From positions 186,209,268 to 186,273,267 of the forward strand of contig CM060953.1 of assembly GCA_030765055.1 (NCBI GenBank): DNA of 64,000 bases, given 5' to 3'. The notes under the pieces are model-generated. The model saw only the letters and a list, made by a program, of their open reading frames with translations. It was not told the origin of the DNA and did no database searches. Positions within the stretch are counted from its first letter, which is position 1; each line of letters opens with the position of its first letter. The position numbers and the translations under genes are program-made. Below are positions 1-9,689 of the stretch, piece after piece. Origin of the DNA: Mantis religiosa. Lineage: Eukaryota; Arthropoda; Insecta; Mantodea; Mantidae.

Positions 1-228
1 GCTGGTGTAAAGGCATGGGTGGACGTTAGTGTAAGGTTAGATAATCCGGATTATTATGGACGAAACGATCATAGGTATAAAATTAAGGGTAGAAGATACA
101 GAACCGACGTAGGAAAATTTTCTTTTGTTAATAGAACCATTGAAGAATGGAATGTATTGCCTGCAGCAGCCTTTCAGGGCTGTCCCCTGTCGCTGAAGAA
201 ATTTAGAAAAAATCTAGATGGTTTATAG
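1..228 (+). CDS. Reverse transcriptase C-terminal fragment (CR1/L2-like), partial at window edge
   Basis: The frame is open from the window start to a TAG at 226-228. It encodes the basic C-terminal tail seen in CR1/L2-type reverse transcriptases, with the recognisable motif RTIEEWNVLP followed by a short Cys/Leu-rich end. There is no true start here; the protein continues to the left of the window. The second copy at 19.39-20.33 kb shares this tail but has a Tyr codon changed to TAA. The fragment lacks the catalytic palm and cannot act alone. Confidence 0.7.
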   Translation, partial: AGVKAWVDVSVRLDNPDYYGRNDHRYKIKGRRYRTDVGKFSFVNRTIEEWNVLPAAAFQGCPLSLKKFRKNLDGL

Positions 229-429
229 TTTAACTTTTGAATTATAATGGTATATAATATGTAAATAGAGAAGTAATTAGATATGTTTTAAGTAACTAAA
301 GTAAAATAATATCATGTTTGTATTGTTTATTGTGTTATTGTTGTAAATCTAGTATTTGTAATTTGATCCGTATTCATAACTCTGCCACCGGGTAGTACCC
401 AATTGCAGTGAATAAATACATACATACAT
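1..429 (+). mobile_element. CR1/L2-like LINE, 3' end with CATA tail
   Basis: This is the 3' end of a non-LTR retrotransposon, cut by the left edge of the window. It holds the last part of the reverse transcriptase ORF (stop at 226-228), an AT-rich 3'UTR of about 190 bp, and a short (CATA)n tail near 415-429. The same sequence occurs in reverse at 19.18-20.33 kb, where more of the RT is present, which confirms the family and the 3' end. Assignment to the CR1/L2 group rests on the C-terminal RT style and on the microsatellite-like rather than poly-A tail. That clade call is an inference. Confidence 0.75.
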
Positions 430-494
430 TTAATAGTATGTAAAAGCACCTGCGGAACGAAATTCCGGCACATCAGTGCTTTTTTTTTTTTTAA

Positions 495-722
495 TTTTAC
501 GTCCTCCAACATTAAGTCATATCGCACGATGAATAGAATGGATGAAATGGTGCTCAACTGAGCCCAGGGTCCATGGAGCTTAAAGTTACCCGACATTCCT
601 CTTTCAGGTTAAGGGAAACCCACGGCAAACCCTTATCCAGGTAACTCCTCCTGACCGAGATTCGAACTCGGGACCTCTTGAAAGTGAGGCAGACACGCTA
701 CCATTCACGCTACCGAGGCAGG
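495..722 (-). mobile_element. tRNA-derived SINE (SINE A)
   Basis: Read on the minus strand, this copy starts with a tRNA-like head: an A-box-like segment in the GCCTCGGTAGCGTG region and a B box GAGTTCGAATC near 660-680. A non-tRNA body follows (GGATAAGG..., CCATGGA, CGATATGACTTAA), ending in a T-run at 481-492 on the plus strand. Four other copies lie at 6824-7119, 15605-15840, 25207-25254 (fragment) and 58905-59129. The head-body arrangement is typical of pol-III-transcribed SINEs mobilised by a LINE. Confidence 0.85.
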
Positions 723-739
723 CATCAATGTCATTGAAA

Positions 740-859
740 TGATCATAAGGTTCATCTGGTTTAACGTGGAAAACTACCTACTTAGCACTACCCCTCCCTG
801 CGACAAAGCAGGGGTGGGATTGGGAGATTTCACGAGGAGCCACGACAGTACAGAGGGCA

Positions 860-861
<2 letters not shown>
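740..861. repeat. Possible SINE B tail fragment next to LINE tail
   Basis: The stretch GAGGAGCCACGACAGTACAG (831-850 region) closely resembles a piece of SINE B near 32.66-32.69 kb and a piece near 26.96-26.99 kb. It abuts the (ATG)n tail of the LINE at 862. It may be a SINE B remnant into which that LINE inserted. The match is short, so this is tentative. Confidence 0.3.

Positions 862-916
<55 letters not shown>
862..916. repeat. (GAT)n microsatellite, LINE tail
   Basis: About 18 perfect copies of a GAT/ATC trinucleotide. It lies directly at the 3' end of the LINE on the minus strand, where it serves as the (CAT)n tail. A shorter (CAT)n run sits at the same place in the sister copy at 20.38-20.41 kb. 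Confidence 0.9.
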
Positions 917-917
<1 letters not shown>

Positions 918-1238
918 TATATAACGGCGCTCAACTACAGCGGTCATCAACGCCCTTTAAAAACTTTAGTTATGGCAAAAGCCAGATATGAATCTTTGTA
1001 AAACTCTATACTAGTGAAAATAAACTTACGAAAGAGTGAGTGAGAGAGTGTGTGGTGTTTTAGGGCCCGTCGACAACAAGGTTATTTGGGCCCGAAGTCA
1101 ACAATAAAACCTAAAACCTACACAAATTTAGCTAAAAGGTAAAATAAAATAAAAACACTCAACTATTAAAAGGACATAAAAAACCATCCAAAGACTAATA
1201 ATTTAAAATCTCTAAAATTAATAAATATAAAATACAAG

Positions 1239-1433
1239 TCAGACTTGTTTATTAAAATCTATTTGAGCAACAAACCGCAGTGCCTTAACCACGGCCACTG
1301 GGTCGTCCCCTAAAACATCGACCAACTTAGTCTCCAAGCCCAAAGACTGGCGAACGCGGGCGTACTGCGGGTAATCAAGCATTACATGCCGCACAGTGAG
1401 GCGTGCTGCATACATATACATAACCACAAACAA
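1239..1433 (-). pseudogene. Second, divergent LINE pol C-terminal fragment
   Basis: A 64-residue frame that aligns to the last 50 residues of the neighbouring fragment at 1502-1756: LTVRHVML, then a DD...V..ALRF block, then an xDF ending. The Cys pair is not retained. It lies where the 3'UTR of the upstream fragment should be, so this is either a partial tandem duplication or the end of a second truncated LINE of the same group. Confidence 0.5.
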
Positions 1434-1501
1434 AACAAAAATTTAAAAAGGTAAAAGAAATAAAAAGAAATATAAATCCAACCTACCAAGAATTCCGTTC
1501 A

Positions 1502-1756
1502 CTAAATCCTAAAGTCTAACCTAGAAAAGAATCTAAAAACCTTCTTCACTACTTTATTATCATCCGCTAGCATTTCTGCAAAGCTGTCCGGCAGCTGCTG
1601 AGACGTCCTAAGGTGTGCTAGGTAAAAACACCCTAGCAGCACGTGTCGTACAGATAACGCTTCATTGCAAAACGGACACAGTGGAGAAGGCTCCTTTTTA
1701 AAAAGGAAACTATGAGTAAAAATGTAGTGCCCAATAGGCAACCGAGCCATACTCAC
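1502..1756 (-). pseudogene. LINE pol C-terminal zinc-binding region
   Basis: This 84-residue fragment contains PIGHYIFTHSFLF and CPFCNEALSVRHVL, matching the C-terminal cysteine/histidine domain of I/LOA/Jockey-type LINE polyproteins. It ends in an ordinary stop at 1502. Nothing upstream in this frame resembles RT or RNase H, so the copy is 5'-truncated. The C-terminal block is the part usually retained in 5'-truncated LINE insertions. Confidence 0.65.
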
Positions 1757-2321
1757 CTCCTCGCGACGAGATGAACGACAGGAGGTAAAGCCTGTTTACT
1801 TAACGCATGTGCAGTTCAGTGTCAAAGGAACCTGAGACTCCCGCCCACTAATGACCGTCATAAATCTATGTCCACACTTCAGAAATGGAACACTGTCTTG
1901 AGGATCAATAGCAACCCTGATTTTCCCGAAGTGACAGTCGTATGTTTACTCCACGTGGAGTCTCAGTTGCCAAAGTTCCAACTTCCAGTTGATCTGTTTC
2001 ATTACGTGCAGAAATTCGTTGTGTGTCACGATGTGTAGACCGTGGGAGTGAAATGAAGTGGTAAATGCAAATGAAGTAGTAGATAACTTTCAGTCAAGTG
2101 AAAATAATCAAAGTGAAGGCAATAGTGTGAATAACTGGACCGAGTTATATTACTGGAAAAGCCTCAAAAAGCAAAATTATAACGGGAACTGTTTCTAAGC
2201 AAATTCAAGCGCTTGTTTTAAACATATATAAATATGTGCTGACAAATAATCTTGGTAAGGGGTCGTGCAATGAACTTGATGATAAATTCTGGGTATTCAC
2301 AGAAATACAGTAAGAAATATT
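1757..2321. other. No gene seen
   Basis: Unique-looking sequence between a LINE fragment and a transposase fragment. I see no long ORF and no repeat shared with the rest of the window. Confidence 0.5.
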
Positions 2322-2774
2322 GTGACGAAAGGAATACCAAAGACGCCGATCAAGTGTGAAAACAAAAGGAAACGTTTCTCTAAAGTAGATAATTTCACGT
2401 GCGATTTAATTCGTCGAGTAATTTATAGATTCTATGTAAAAGGGAGAGCGCTCACCTTAGACGAATTGGTTGCACATTTGCAAGAAATTTGTGATTTTCC
2501 TTATGGGCACTGCACGTTGCGCGGTCTCTTAAAGGAGCTGGGCTTCAAATACCGCACTTTGAATAAGTTAAGGGTTATTATGGAATCCAGTAGAATTGTA
2601 GCTTGGCGATATATATATATATATTTGTCAAAACTAAGGAAGTTTTGCAGTAATGGAAATAAGATCATTTATTTAGACGAAACCTCGTACGACACCCATG
2701 ACGTATCGAGAAAGGTGGCAACCTTACAGAAAGATCTGGGCGAAGAAGGGTCGGAGGTTGTAAAACGATTATAA
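2322..2774 (+). pseudogene. DDE-superfamily transposase N-terminal half (fragment)
   Basis: A 150-residue frame with a basic N-terminus, a helical DNA-binding-like region (VDNFTCDLIRRVIYRFYV...TLDELVAHLQE...LRGLLKELGFKYR) and then IIYLDETSYDTHDVSRK. The LDET aspartate fits the first catalytic Asp of a DDE endonuclease in an arthropod Tc1/IS630-like transposase family. After that motif the sequence diverges and stops, so the second and third catalytic residues are missing. A (TA)n run near 2610-2625 interrupts the frame. A degraded relative with the motif VYMDEAYI lies at 4.81-5.56 kb. No terminal inverted repeats were found. Confidence 0.55.
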
Positions 2775-2908
2775 GGGTTCGTCAAAGGCAGAAGCCGACG
2801 TGCGCACGCGTTAACTAAACAGATTTTAACCCAGGGAATCGGAAGTTCTTTCACAGATCTAAGTTTATTGCTGTGGAGAGCGGACCACTCTTCCTGCCAG
2901 ATCCCTAC

Positions 2909-3927
2909 AGTTTACTTGGATAGAGACCTTCCCCGACACGGCCAGGAAAACGAACTCGCTTCTCTATTGCGGGACGGCAACGAGCCCAGCAGCCGAGACC
3001 TAATGGTTCCAAGGCAGGTGATCCGAGCCTCAAAGGTCCCAGGCAGGATGTCACGAAATGGTCCCAACAGAGGAGCTGAGACCGACAACCGACCTACCGG
3101 AGGAGGAAGTAGTCTTCCTCAGAACATATCATCCTGCCATGCACCGCCGAAGCTCCCGCCGACACTACAACCCTGAAAGAGAGCACCAGATGAGAGATGA
3201 TATGAAATGATAATGGAGATGAACCTTTTTAAGACCAGAGGCTCTACTCCCATTAGTCCTGGACCCGTAGGACCAAGGACCTGGACCTCCTTCTACCTTG
3301 GAGCGATGGAAAACTTCGGGCTTCTTTTCATGGGGCAATACCTTGAGCCTAAAAGGCCCCCCCTATCGACTACTAGGTCAACACGGGTGGAAGTAGATAC
3401 GCCACTTACGCGCGTCAACCCCGCAGGGAAGACTACCGAAAATCTCGGTGGGGCCGCCTGGTGATCTAGCACACCTTCTACTAGCTCTGCAGGCTAGTAC
3501 CCGGGACTTGTTAGGCAACCCTTTACCCCTCCGGGCGGCCATAGCCTTGCCGGAGGTACCCAATTCCCCGTGGGTGTTGGGAACACACTGCCCCCTCGAG
3601 TCCAACCCAATCCGAACAACTCCCCGAAGGGAGGGGCTCGGTAGTTGGGCCCGAGGTTCTTCTGGTAACATTAGAGGTACCACGAGTGCTAAGGGTCCGC
3701 AGCACCTGAACCACGGCAGCTGAAGGGGACGGATCCCCTCCCCTACGGGAAATGGAGATCAACTGGGGGGAGAGGAAATTCGGGGGATGCACGATAATTA
3801 ACCTACCAGCATTCACCTAGTGACCCGGGAACACCCATGGGTCAGGTAGATCGGCCACGGGAATCGAACCCGTACCTCCCGAATGCAAGTCACAGACGAA
3901 ACCGCCTGAGCCATCCCACTCGCTCAA
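2909..3927 (-). mobile_element. SINE B: long tRNA-headed element, unexpanded copy
   Basis: Read on the minus strand, the element starts at about 3927 with a tRNA-like head (box-A-like GGGATGGCTCAGGCGG, box B GGTTCGATTCC) and runs through a long non-tRNA body to about 2909. Related copies are at 26918-27265 and 32557-39633. In this copy the segment at 3003-3057 is a single occurrence of the sequence that is repeated about 115 times in the 32.8-39.0 kb array. A 526-bp foreign insertion lies at 3225-3750. No long ORF of its own is supported; the element appears non-autonomous. Confidence 0.75.
3225..3750 (-). mobile_element. GC-rich insertion of unknown family inside SINE B
   Basis: This block interrupts SINE B relative to the copy at 39.4 kb. 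It is flanked by a 13-bp near-perfect direct repeat, AATGGAGATGAAC at 3212-3224 and AATGGAGATCAAC at 3751-3763. The left edge has a short T-run (A-run on the minus strand), which suggests a retroposon in minus orientation. The insert is much more GC-rich than its surroundings and has no recognised protein. It could be a SINE or the 5'UTR of a LINE; I cannot name it. Confidence 0.55.
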
Positions 3928-3945
3928 AGCAGGGGTGACAAATAT

Positions 3946-4448
3946 CGTAAATATATTGCCATTACTGCCTGGTCTCCGTCAATAAGTGACAAGTGCTCCA
4001 GCCAGTGTGCAAGGCTTGCTTATTTACAAACAATGCTTTATATTGACAGTGAAATCGACGCGAGCCCATTGTTGATCGAGGCTACGCGGGCGACTAGTTC
4101 AAAGAGACTGGCAGTGCAGTGTGTAGATTAAAGCTCGCCGAAACGGTTGAGGGAGGAGATGGATTTCTCAAGAGTTCGTCTTTGTTCTATCCGCGCCTCG
4201 ATGGTTTGAGAATATTCCGGAATATGAGTAATATATAAAAAGGGAGCCCGCCCGCCACAGTGAGTCAGTCGGTAATTTAACTCGCGTGCGTGAACAGCTG
4301 TGTGCGCTGTGTTGTGGTCGTTGACCTTACAAGTTGTATTGCTTATGTGACGTAGTTCTGGACTGTCAGATTGATTTCTACGGAAATAAAGAGCAAATTT
4401 TGGTGTTTGTAGCCTGGACTCTTTATTTCACGAATCCACAAAGTCACA
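3946..4448 (+). mobile_element. Probable Ty3/gypsy solo LTR
   Basis: The region has LTR features in order: a TATA-like ATATAAAAAGGG near 4230-4242, a polyadenylation signal AATAAA near 4385, and the 3' end CACAAAGTCACA at 4437-4448. The same 3' end closes five other LTRs in this window. The left boundary is uncertain; TGACAAATATC at about 3946 is the best guess. No internal coding region or second LTR lies next to it. No target duplication could be confirmed. Confidence 0.55.
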
Positions 4449-4809
4449 ATATAATTAAAACCTAATTTGGACGATACAATTAAGAGAAACAAAGATAAGT
4501 TCTAACGATATTCAAAAGATTCCATAGCTGAATTAGATGACAATATGAATGCTTTTGAGCTAATGTGGGCACAAAACAAAAGATGTGACAAAACAAAACG
4601 AGACATTGAAGAAGTGACATCTTCCGCAATGCAGTACAGATGTACTATTTTATCTTGACAGGAATCCTGTGCGGTAGGGATGAGTAGCAACTGTGGTGGG
4701 GATAGTGCACCTATCGCCACAATGCCTCACACGCGTAACATTACGAGAGGGGAGGGCGGTGTAAAAGGTGTCTAAAAACAAATTTCATTCTCGAAGCCAG
4801 TTTTGCAGC
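4449..4809. other. No gene seen
   Basis: AT-rich sequence after the LTR. No primer-binding site, gag or repeat shared with other parts of the window was recognised. Confidence 0.45.
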
Positions 4810-5564
4810 TCTTATAAACTAAGTTGTAATTCTTACTGTGGTATTAATCTCCACACTTCTGTTGCATCTTAAATAGTACATAGACATTTGGAAAAAAACC
4901 CTGTTCTCCTCCACAGGCATGATAAACAACTGTCGGCCTTTCAATATCGCTGCAGAGTCCCTGTAACGTATTTCACTCCAGGCATATGGTCCAGTATGTG
5001 CTGTATTTATATAAGCTTCATCCATATAAACTTCACTTCGATATCTCGGAATATTTCGTAAATACTTAAGCATTTTTGCACGTATGGTGCGATGTTCGAT
5101 TAAAATTTGTCTGTCACGCTTAGTGTTTTTTTAAATAATCCTAGCTTCAAAAGAACTCTTCTTAATGTTCAGACACTGCCTTGGAAGTCAGTAGAATTTT
5201 TAGCTTCATAAGCACTTTCTTTGAAGTTGGTCTTTGTTTTTCTGTGCTTTAAAAATTATTCATAGTTCGCCTAACTACTTCTGAATTAAAACATCCAAAT
5301 TAGATTTTGTGCATGTTCTTAATCTTTGTTTACTGGGCATAGAGAAGGACGTTGTTGCACTAGCACCAATAGCTCTTCTTTCCTTAATAACTCTCCTAAA
5401 CTGCTTTCAGACATAACTGTTGCCTCAGATACCCTTCCCCAGATTTTTATAGCTGACCTAGACCATTGTTCCTTTTTTATAAATCTATGGATATTGGTTA
5501 TTACTTCTCGTTTTTTTTTTAAATGTAGCACTTTATTTCCTAATGTGCTGCTAGGAGGCGTCAT
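4810..5564 (-). pseudogene. Degraded DDE transposase (same superfamily as 2322-2774)
   Basis: Two frames on the minus strand fit one decayed gene. The 5319-5564 part has a helix-turn-helix-like stretch (IHRFIKKEQW...SEATVMSESSLGELLRKEE). The 4819-5073 part has YRSEVYMDEAYINTAHTGPY, with the first catalytic Asp followed by E and a T/S-H-T motif. About 250 bp between them have decayed. Frameshifts and stops mean it cannot be functional. Family-level assignment is from motif style only. Confidence 0.45.
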
Positions 5565-5639
5565 TTATAAATCCTCTCTTGGAACCAGGAGACAAGCACA
5601 TTTTGAAACAAGCTGTAGTATTACCGAGTAGCTCTGCAC

Positions 5640-6530
5640 GTGTTTAGTTGCTCGCAACTGGTACGCAACTGTCCTGCCCACCCCTACAGTTGCAACCGTT
5701 CTGAAGTGGACTCGTCCAGATACCACTGCGCATCGCTCTGCACTTTTCAATATAAAAAAATACATCTGTACTAAAAGTTATTCTAGAAAATTCTAAGGTC
5801 GCTTGTGAACACGTGAAAGGGATAGAAAAATATACTCGAAAAACGCGGACTAAATGACGATATTTTGGACAATTTCGCCATAAATTTAGAAGAAAGTGAA
5901 TCGGACGTTGACTTTGAAGACAACATCCGATGACAATGGAGCAGGGAATATTAGCAGTTTGCCGAGATCCTCCCTAATGGACGGTAGATCTATACTACCG
6001 CCATCTACCAGTTATCTTTAAAGCACTGCGCTTGAAAGTATTAAATGGACAGCTACAATATAATCACGCGGAGTCAATCGGAACGTTACGATGTGATGTG
6101 GGTTTAGGGTTATTGTCACGCTGCTCTAATCGTTACCATGGCTTTATCTTTGTTAATAGAAATCTCTCAGATAACGCACTGATTATTCTTGTAAGAGTAA
6201 GAGGAGAACTGCTGCGCTGCCCGGCCCTGTACCAATCACCAATGAGCGCATCACTTCAAACAATGGAATTCGCAGGAGTCACAAATGACAGATATATGTT
6301 CACTCCACTTGGAGTAATCAGTGCGTTCTCTGAGAGGTATCTATTACCAGAGATAACTCCATGGTAACCGTTCGAACAGGACGACTATACCAACAACAGC
6401 GCGGGCAGTAATTCTAATTTCCATGTCTCAAGATAAACCAGACAATCTATAGCAATTGACCGCAAAGTTAACAAACGTACTACAGGGTGTCTATAAATTA
6501 CTGGACGATTTCATAACACTATTTTTCTAC
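5640..6530. other. No recognised gene
   Basis: The largest frame here (6032-6367, 111 codons) has no motif I recognise. Near 5970-6010 the text ...CTCCCTAATGGACGGTAGATC... is only locally self-complementary. I see no support for a gene. Confidence 0.4.
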
Positions 6531-6823
6531 TACTAGCTGTTCAATAAAGAATGATCATAATGTTTTTGACAACGTACCTTTACTCATCCTCATAATTTTG
6601 ATAGTCCTTCTCAAAATAGTCTCCTCTGAATGGGATGCACTTTTCCCAGCGCTTCTGCCAGTCTTCAAAGACATGCTGGAAACATTTTTGAGAGATCCTT
6701 CAAAATCGCGTCCGCAGCCTTCACCACTGCTCCTGATAATGGATTAATGCCTCCCACGAAGGTGTTTCTTCAAATTAGGGAAGGGAAAACAGTTACATGG
6801 GGCTCAATATGTACTATAGGGAG

Positions 6824-6838
6824 TGTGTGTGTATGTGT

Positions 6839-6893
<55 letters not shown>

Positions 6894-7119
6894 GAACGCC
6901 CTCCAACATTAAGTCATATCGGACGATGAATGAAATGGGTGAAATGATGCTCAATGTGTCAGGGGTCCATGGAGCTTAGAGTTACCCGATATTCGTCTTT
7001 AAGGATAAGGGACAACCCCGGAAAAACCTTATCCAGGTAACTCACACTGAGCGAGATTCGAACTCGGGCCCTCTTGAACGTGAGGAAGACATGCTACCAT
7101 CTACGCTACCGAGGCGGGC
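6824..7119 (-). mobile_element. SINE A inserted in mariner, with (CA)n tail
   Basis: A full-length SINE A copy on the minus strand with head at 7119 and a (TG)n run (6824-6889 on plus) as its 3' tail. It is flanked by TAGGGAG at 6817-6823 and 7120-7126. The uninterrupted site is visible in the related mariner at 44.07 kb (CTATAGGGAGGATGAGGG), so this is a clean insertion with a 7-bp target duplication. Confidence 0.85.
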
Positions 7120-7223
7120 TAGGGAGGGTGAGGGATGCACATCACCTTGATTTTTTAAGATATTCAGCAAAAACATTTGCAATATGCAGGCGCAAATTAT
7201 CCTGGTGCAGCATCCAGCCTGCT

Positions 7224-7544
7224 TCATGGAAATGTGGCACACCTTGAAATGTTCAGTATTTCAGAAAGTGATCTTAAGGTAACTCGTCGATTCTCTCTCA
7301 CAATGTCAGCAGCAGTGTTGATGTTTTCTTCCGTAAGAGCAGTAATTGGAGCACCAGGTCCACCTTTCTTTGAAATTGATTGTCTCCTCTCTTTAAACGT
7401 TTTAAACCACCTTCGAGCTGTGCTGTAGGGAAGGACAGACTCTCCATAGGCCTCCTGTAACATTGTATAAGCCTCAACTGAAGATTTGTTGAGACGAAAG
7501 CAGAACTTAAAGCCGCATATTGTTCCTCGCGTTGTTACCTCCAT
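7224..7544 (-). pseudogene. mariner transposase N-terminal (HTH) fragment
   Basis: This frame starts at MEVT and carries the mariner N-terminal DNA-binding region (KFCFRLNKSSVEAYTMLQEAYG, then ARRWFKTFKERR) and the linker ITALTEENI...RRVTLRSLSEILNIS. It then breaks into non-homologous sequence at the deletion junction. The catalytic DD34D residues are absent. The equivalent in the second copy of this family is at 44666-44908. Confidence 0.75.
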
Positions 7545-7739
7545 TACAGCGGTAGGTGATACTGAACATGTCTGAACTTACCTGGTTCTCACAGGCAGAA
7601 ACCAGGAGTACCATTAATGAAACTACTACGGCGTGTTTGTTGCACATTAAGCTAATAGAATATAATAAGATTGAATTTTAGTGAGAAAAAATATGACAGT
7701 AAAACATTAATGATCATTCTTTATTGAAGAGTCCTCGTA

Positions 7740-8501
7740 CTTAACAGAAACAAACCAGCATACTATCACTTGAAAGTGGAAAGTTGTTTTCACCTTAGAT
7801 GCACTCGATAATCTCAGGGAACCGCTAAAACACACTTTATTCGCACAAATTCGAGCATGCACCAGCTACGAACAGATGATAAAGCAGCCGTTTTCTTCAA
7901 AACAATGTACGCGTTTCTCACTTGATAACAATTGAAGATCAGATGTACAACACAAAACATAAAACGTTCATTCTTCAAATGTTGGTATGACAATTTGTGT
8001 TAGGTATTGGTGAAAATACAGCGGTATGAAGGCATTCAATAATTTGTAGACACCTGCATGCTTTCTAATGGAGCACAAACGTTGCATTGTTGCACACACA
8101 ACTGTGTACAGAATTTAACTTATATAAATGTCAACTTTACCAACTACGCTTTATCCAATCTCCAATCAGCGCATGGTTTACTTTTTATACTATGTGATTA
8201 CAGTCAACATGGGACATGCTGTATTCCATTCAAAAATTAGAAACCAGATGTACACATATTCAGCCTCCCTAAATAAAAATGTAAAAGTAAGGCATTTTAG
8301 GAGGGGTTTACCGTGTTATTTTTATTCTTACTACTGGTTTAATTTTAAGGTGTAAATCTGAGTTATAGTATTAAATATCCAATCCCGTATATACTTTGGT
8401 GTCTGACGTTGGTGCGCCTGAGATCTGAAGCAGGGATTTTCAGAACGTTACACGCTGCGCCTGTAATTATAGTTGTTAAGATTTTCCAACTCAATCACAG
8501 G
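7740..8501. other. No gene seen
   Basis: AT-rich unique sequence between a mariner and a LINE. No ORF, tRNA-like head or inverted repeat is supported. Confidence 0.45.
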
Positions 8502-9187
8502 TCGAAACGGCACAGTACGCTGACGATGTGTTGTTGTTCTGCAAAAACAGACACATACTCAGAGCCTTCAACCCAATCCAGAGACACCTCCGTCTCACAC
8601 AAGAGTGGTGTAGGCGTTGGCGGATGTCCGTAAATCCGGACAAAAGCTACGCCATTATTTTTACAAAGCGCCACACCCCCGCTGACTGCCCCAACTTCCA
8701 CTTTAGAGGCCGAAGGATAGAGTGGACTAATTCCATCAAGTACCTGGGCGTTCAACTTGATAAAGGCCTAAGTTTCCGCGGACACATCAGGGAACTATCG
8801 GCACGGGTACAGGGGGCTATTGCCTCTCTGTACCCAATGCTGGGTTCGGGCTCAATGCCAGTCCACTTAAAGCTACACCTCTTTCGAGCGCTGATAATCC
8901 CACTCGTGTTGTACGCCTGTGAAATCTGGGGCATGGCTGCACATAGCTGGATAGCATACCTTCAGCGTGCACAGAATAGAGGACTCCGATCCATCTATTC
9001 TGTGGGCCGTTCTTTCCCCGTGAGGTTGCTTCATGAAGCTTCTCTTCTCCCATACGTGGAGGACGAAATTAGGCGCCGGGCGACAAAATTCTCCGCCCTG
9101 GTTCGGTCTCTAGGAGATTACGACGCTACGAGGCGCCGCTTCAGGCTTTACCGGGTACCCCGTATGGCATGCGGGCACCCGAGGTAA
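8502..9187 (+). pseudogene. Reverse transcriptase palm/thumb fragment with YADD box
   Basis: The frame encodes the YADD catalytic box, the SVNPDKS segment, the IKYLGV(Q)LD block and a thumb region, all expected order for a Jockey-group RT. The first catalytic Asp and the fingers are missing because of 5' truncation. The frame is open through the end, suggesting a fairly recent insertion compared with the copy at 54.7 kb, which carries frameshifts. It has no endonuclease domain and cannot retrotranspose. Confidence 0.75.
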
Positions 9188-9190
9188 CAA
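8502..9190 (+). mobile_element. 5'-truncated Jockey-group LINE (RT C-terminal half)
   Basis: The reading frame picks up at AQYADDVLLFC (YADD at about 8515-8527) and continues through NSIKYLGVQLD, a block with LYACEIWGM and the C-terminal HPR end, stopping at about 9185. A second copy of the same family is at 54660-56125 in reverse, where the upstream RT fingers are also present. Both copies end the protein at the same place and share similar 3' flanking sequence. There is no start codon for the gene here, only a truncation at about 8500. Confidence 0.75.
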
Positions 9191-9689
9191 TGGAATTAAT
9201 CCATACAGCAGCATAATCTGAACTTCAAAATCTTCAAACGAGCTGTTTGGCTACAAACATTTACCCCCACTTTATAGTAAAATAAAACACCAAGGTGTAA
9301 ACAAAAAAGCGGTTTGGCATCCTGTACAAAATTAAGAGGAGCAGAAAGCTACCTCATAAATTTCCTCTACAAAATAATCCCACATCATCCTGCAGCCATC
9401 TAAATTATCAACCTGAGGTCAGACCCAAAACCTGGGTAGGTACGCAGCAAAAACCTTCTGACTGTTAACAGCCTGTCAGTATTCGACTTGGACTTGGAAA
9501 AACTACCCACGTAAGGCATAATTTGTGTAGGAGGTAGAATTATTTGAAACCTTTGTGTCCAAATCATGAAAGATGGTGTACAATTCCTTAACATGGCTTC
9601 CTTCGAAAGTAAATTAAGGTGGTCCCTCTCATAGATTCGCTCAAGCCTCTGAACAAAATTAAGTGGTATTTTAATCTCTTTAGGTGGCG
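9188..9689. other. No gene seen
   Basis: Sequence after the LINE 3' end. The short frame at 9400-9594 on the minus strand has no recognisable motif. Confidence 0.4.

Larger units (their letters stand above)
862..1756 (-). mobile_element. 5'-truncated RNase-H/I-type LINE 3' end (LINE A)
   Basis: Read on the minus strand: a C-terminal ORF fragment (1756-1502), a second related C-terminal fragment (1433-1239), a 3'UTR, and a conserved end block with GTTGAGCGCC followed by the (CAT)n tail. The end block recurs at 20.34-20.41 kb, and the ORF end plus start of the 3'UTR recurs at 19.03-19.18 kb. The protein has the CPFCNEAL...VRHVLLGC signature that ends many I, LOA and Jockey-type pol proteins downstream of RNase H. 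The clade within that group is uncertain. Confidence 0.7.
6531..7739 (-). mobile_element. mariner element, internally deleted, with SINE insertion
   Basis: Terminal inverted repeats are visible: CTGTTCAATAAAGAATGATC near 6537-6556 and its complement near 7712-7733, each ending at a TA. It belongs to the same family as the more complete copy at 43814-45100. Compared with that copy, a segment of roughly 400 bp, including most of the catalytic region, is missing at about 7235, where the flanking text GTGG/GGCAC offers microhomology. A SINE A copy with a (CA)n tail occupies 6824-7119. The element is dead but could in principle be moved in trans if its ends are still recognised. Confidence 0.8.

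Noticed and set aside
3378..3816. Overlapping frames of about 100 codons within the GC-rich insert
   Set aside because: Open frames are expected in GC-rich DNA; both strands are open and no domain is visible.
6032..6367. 111-codon frame as a gene
   Set aside because: No motif or family resemblance; length is within chance expectation for a window this size.
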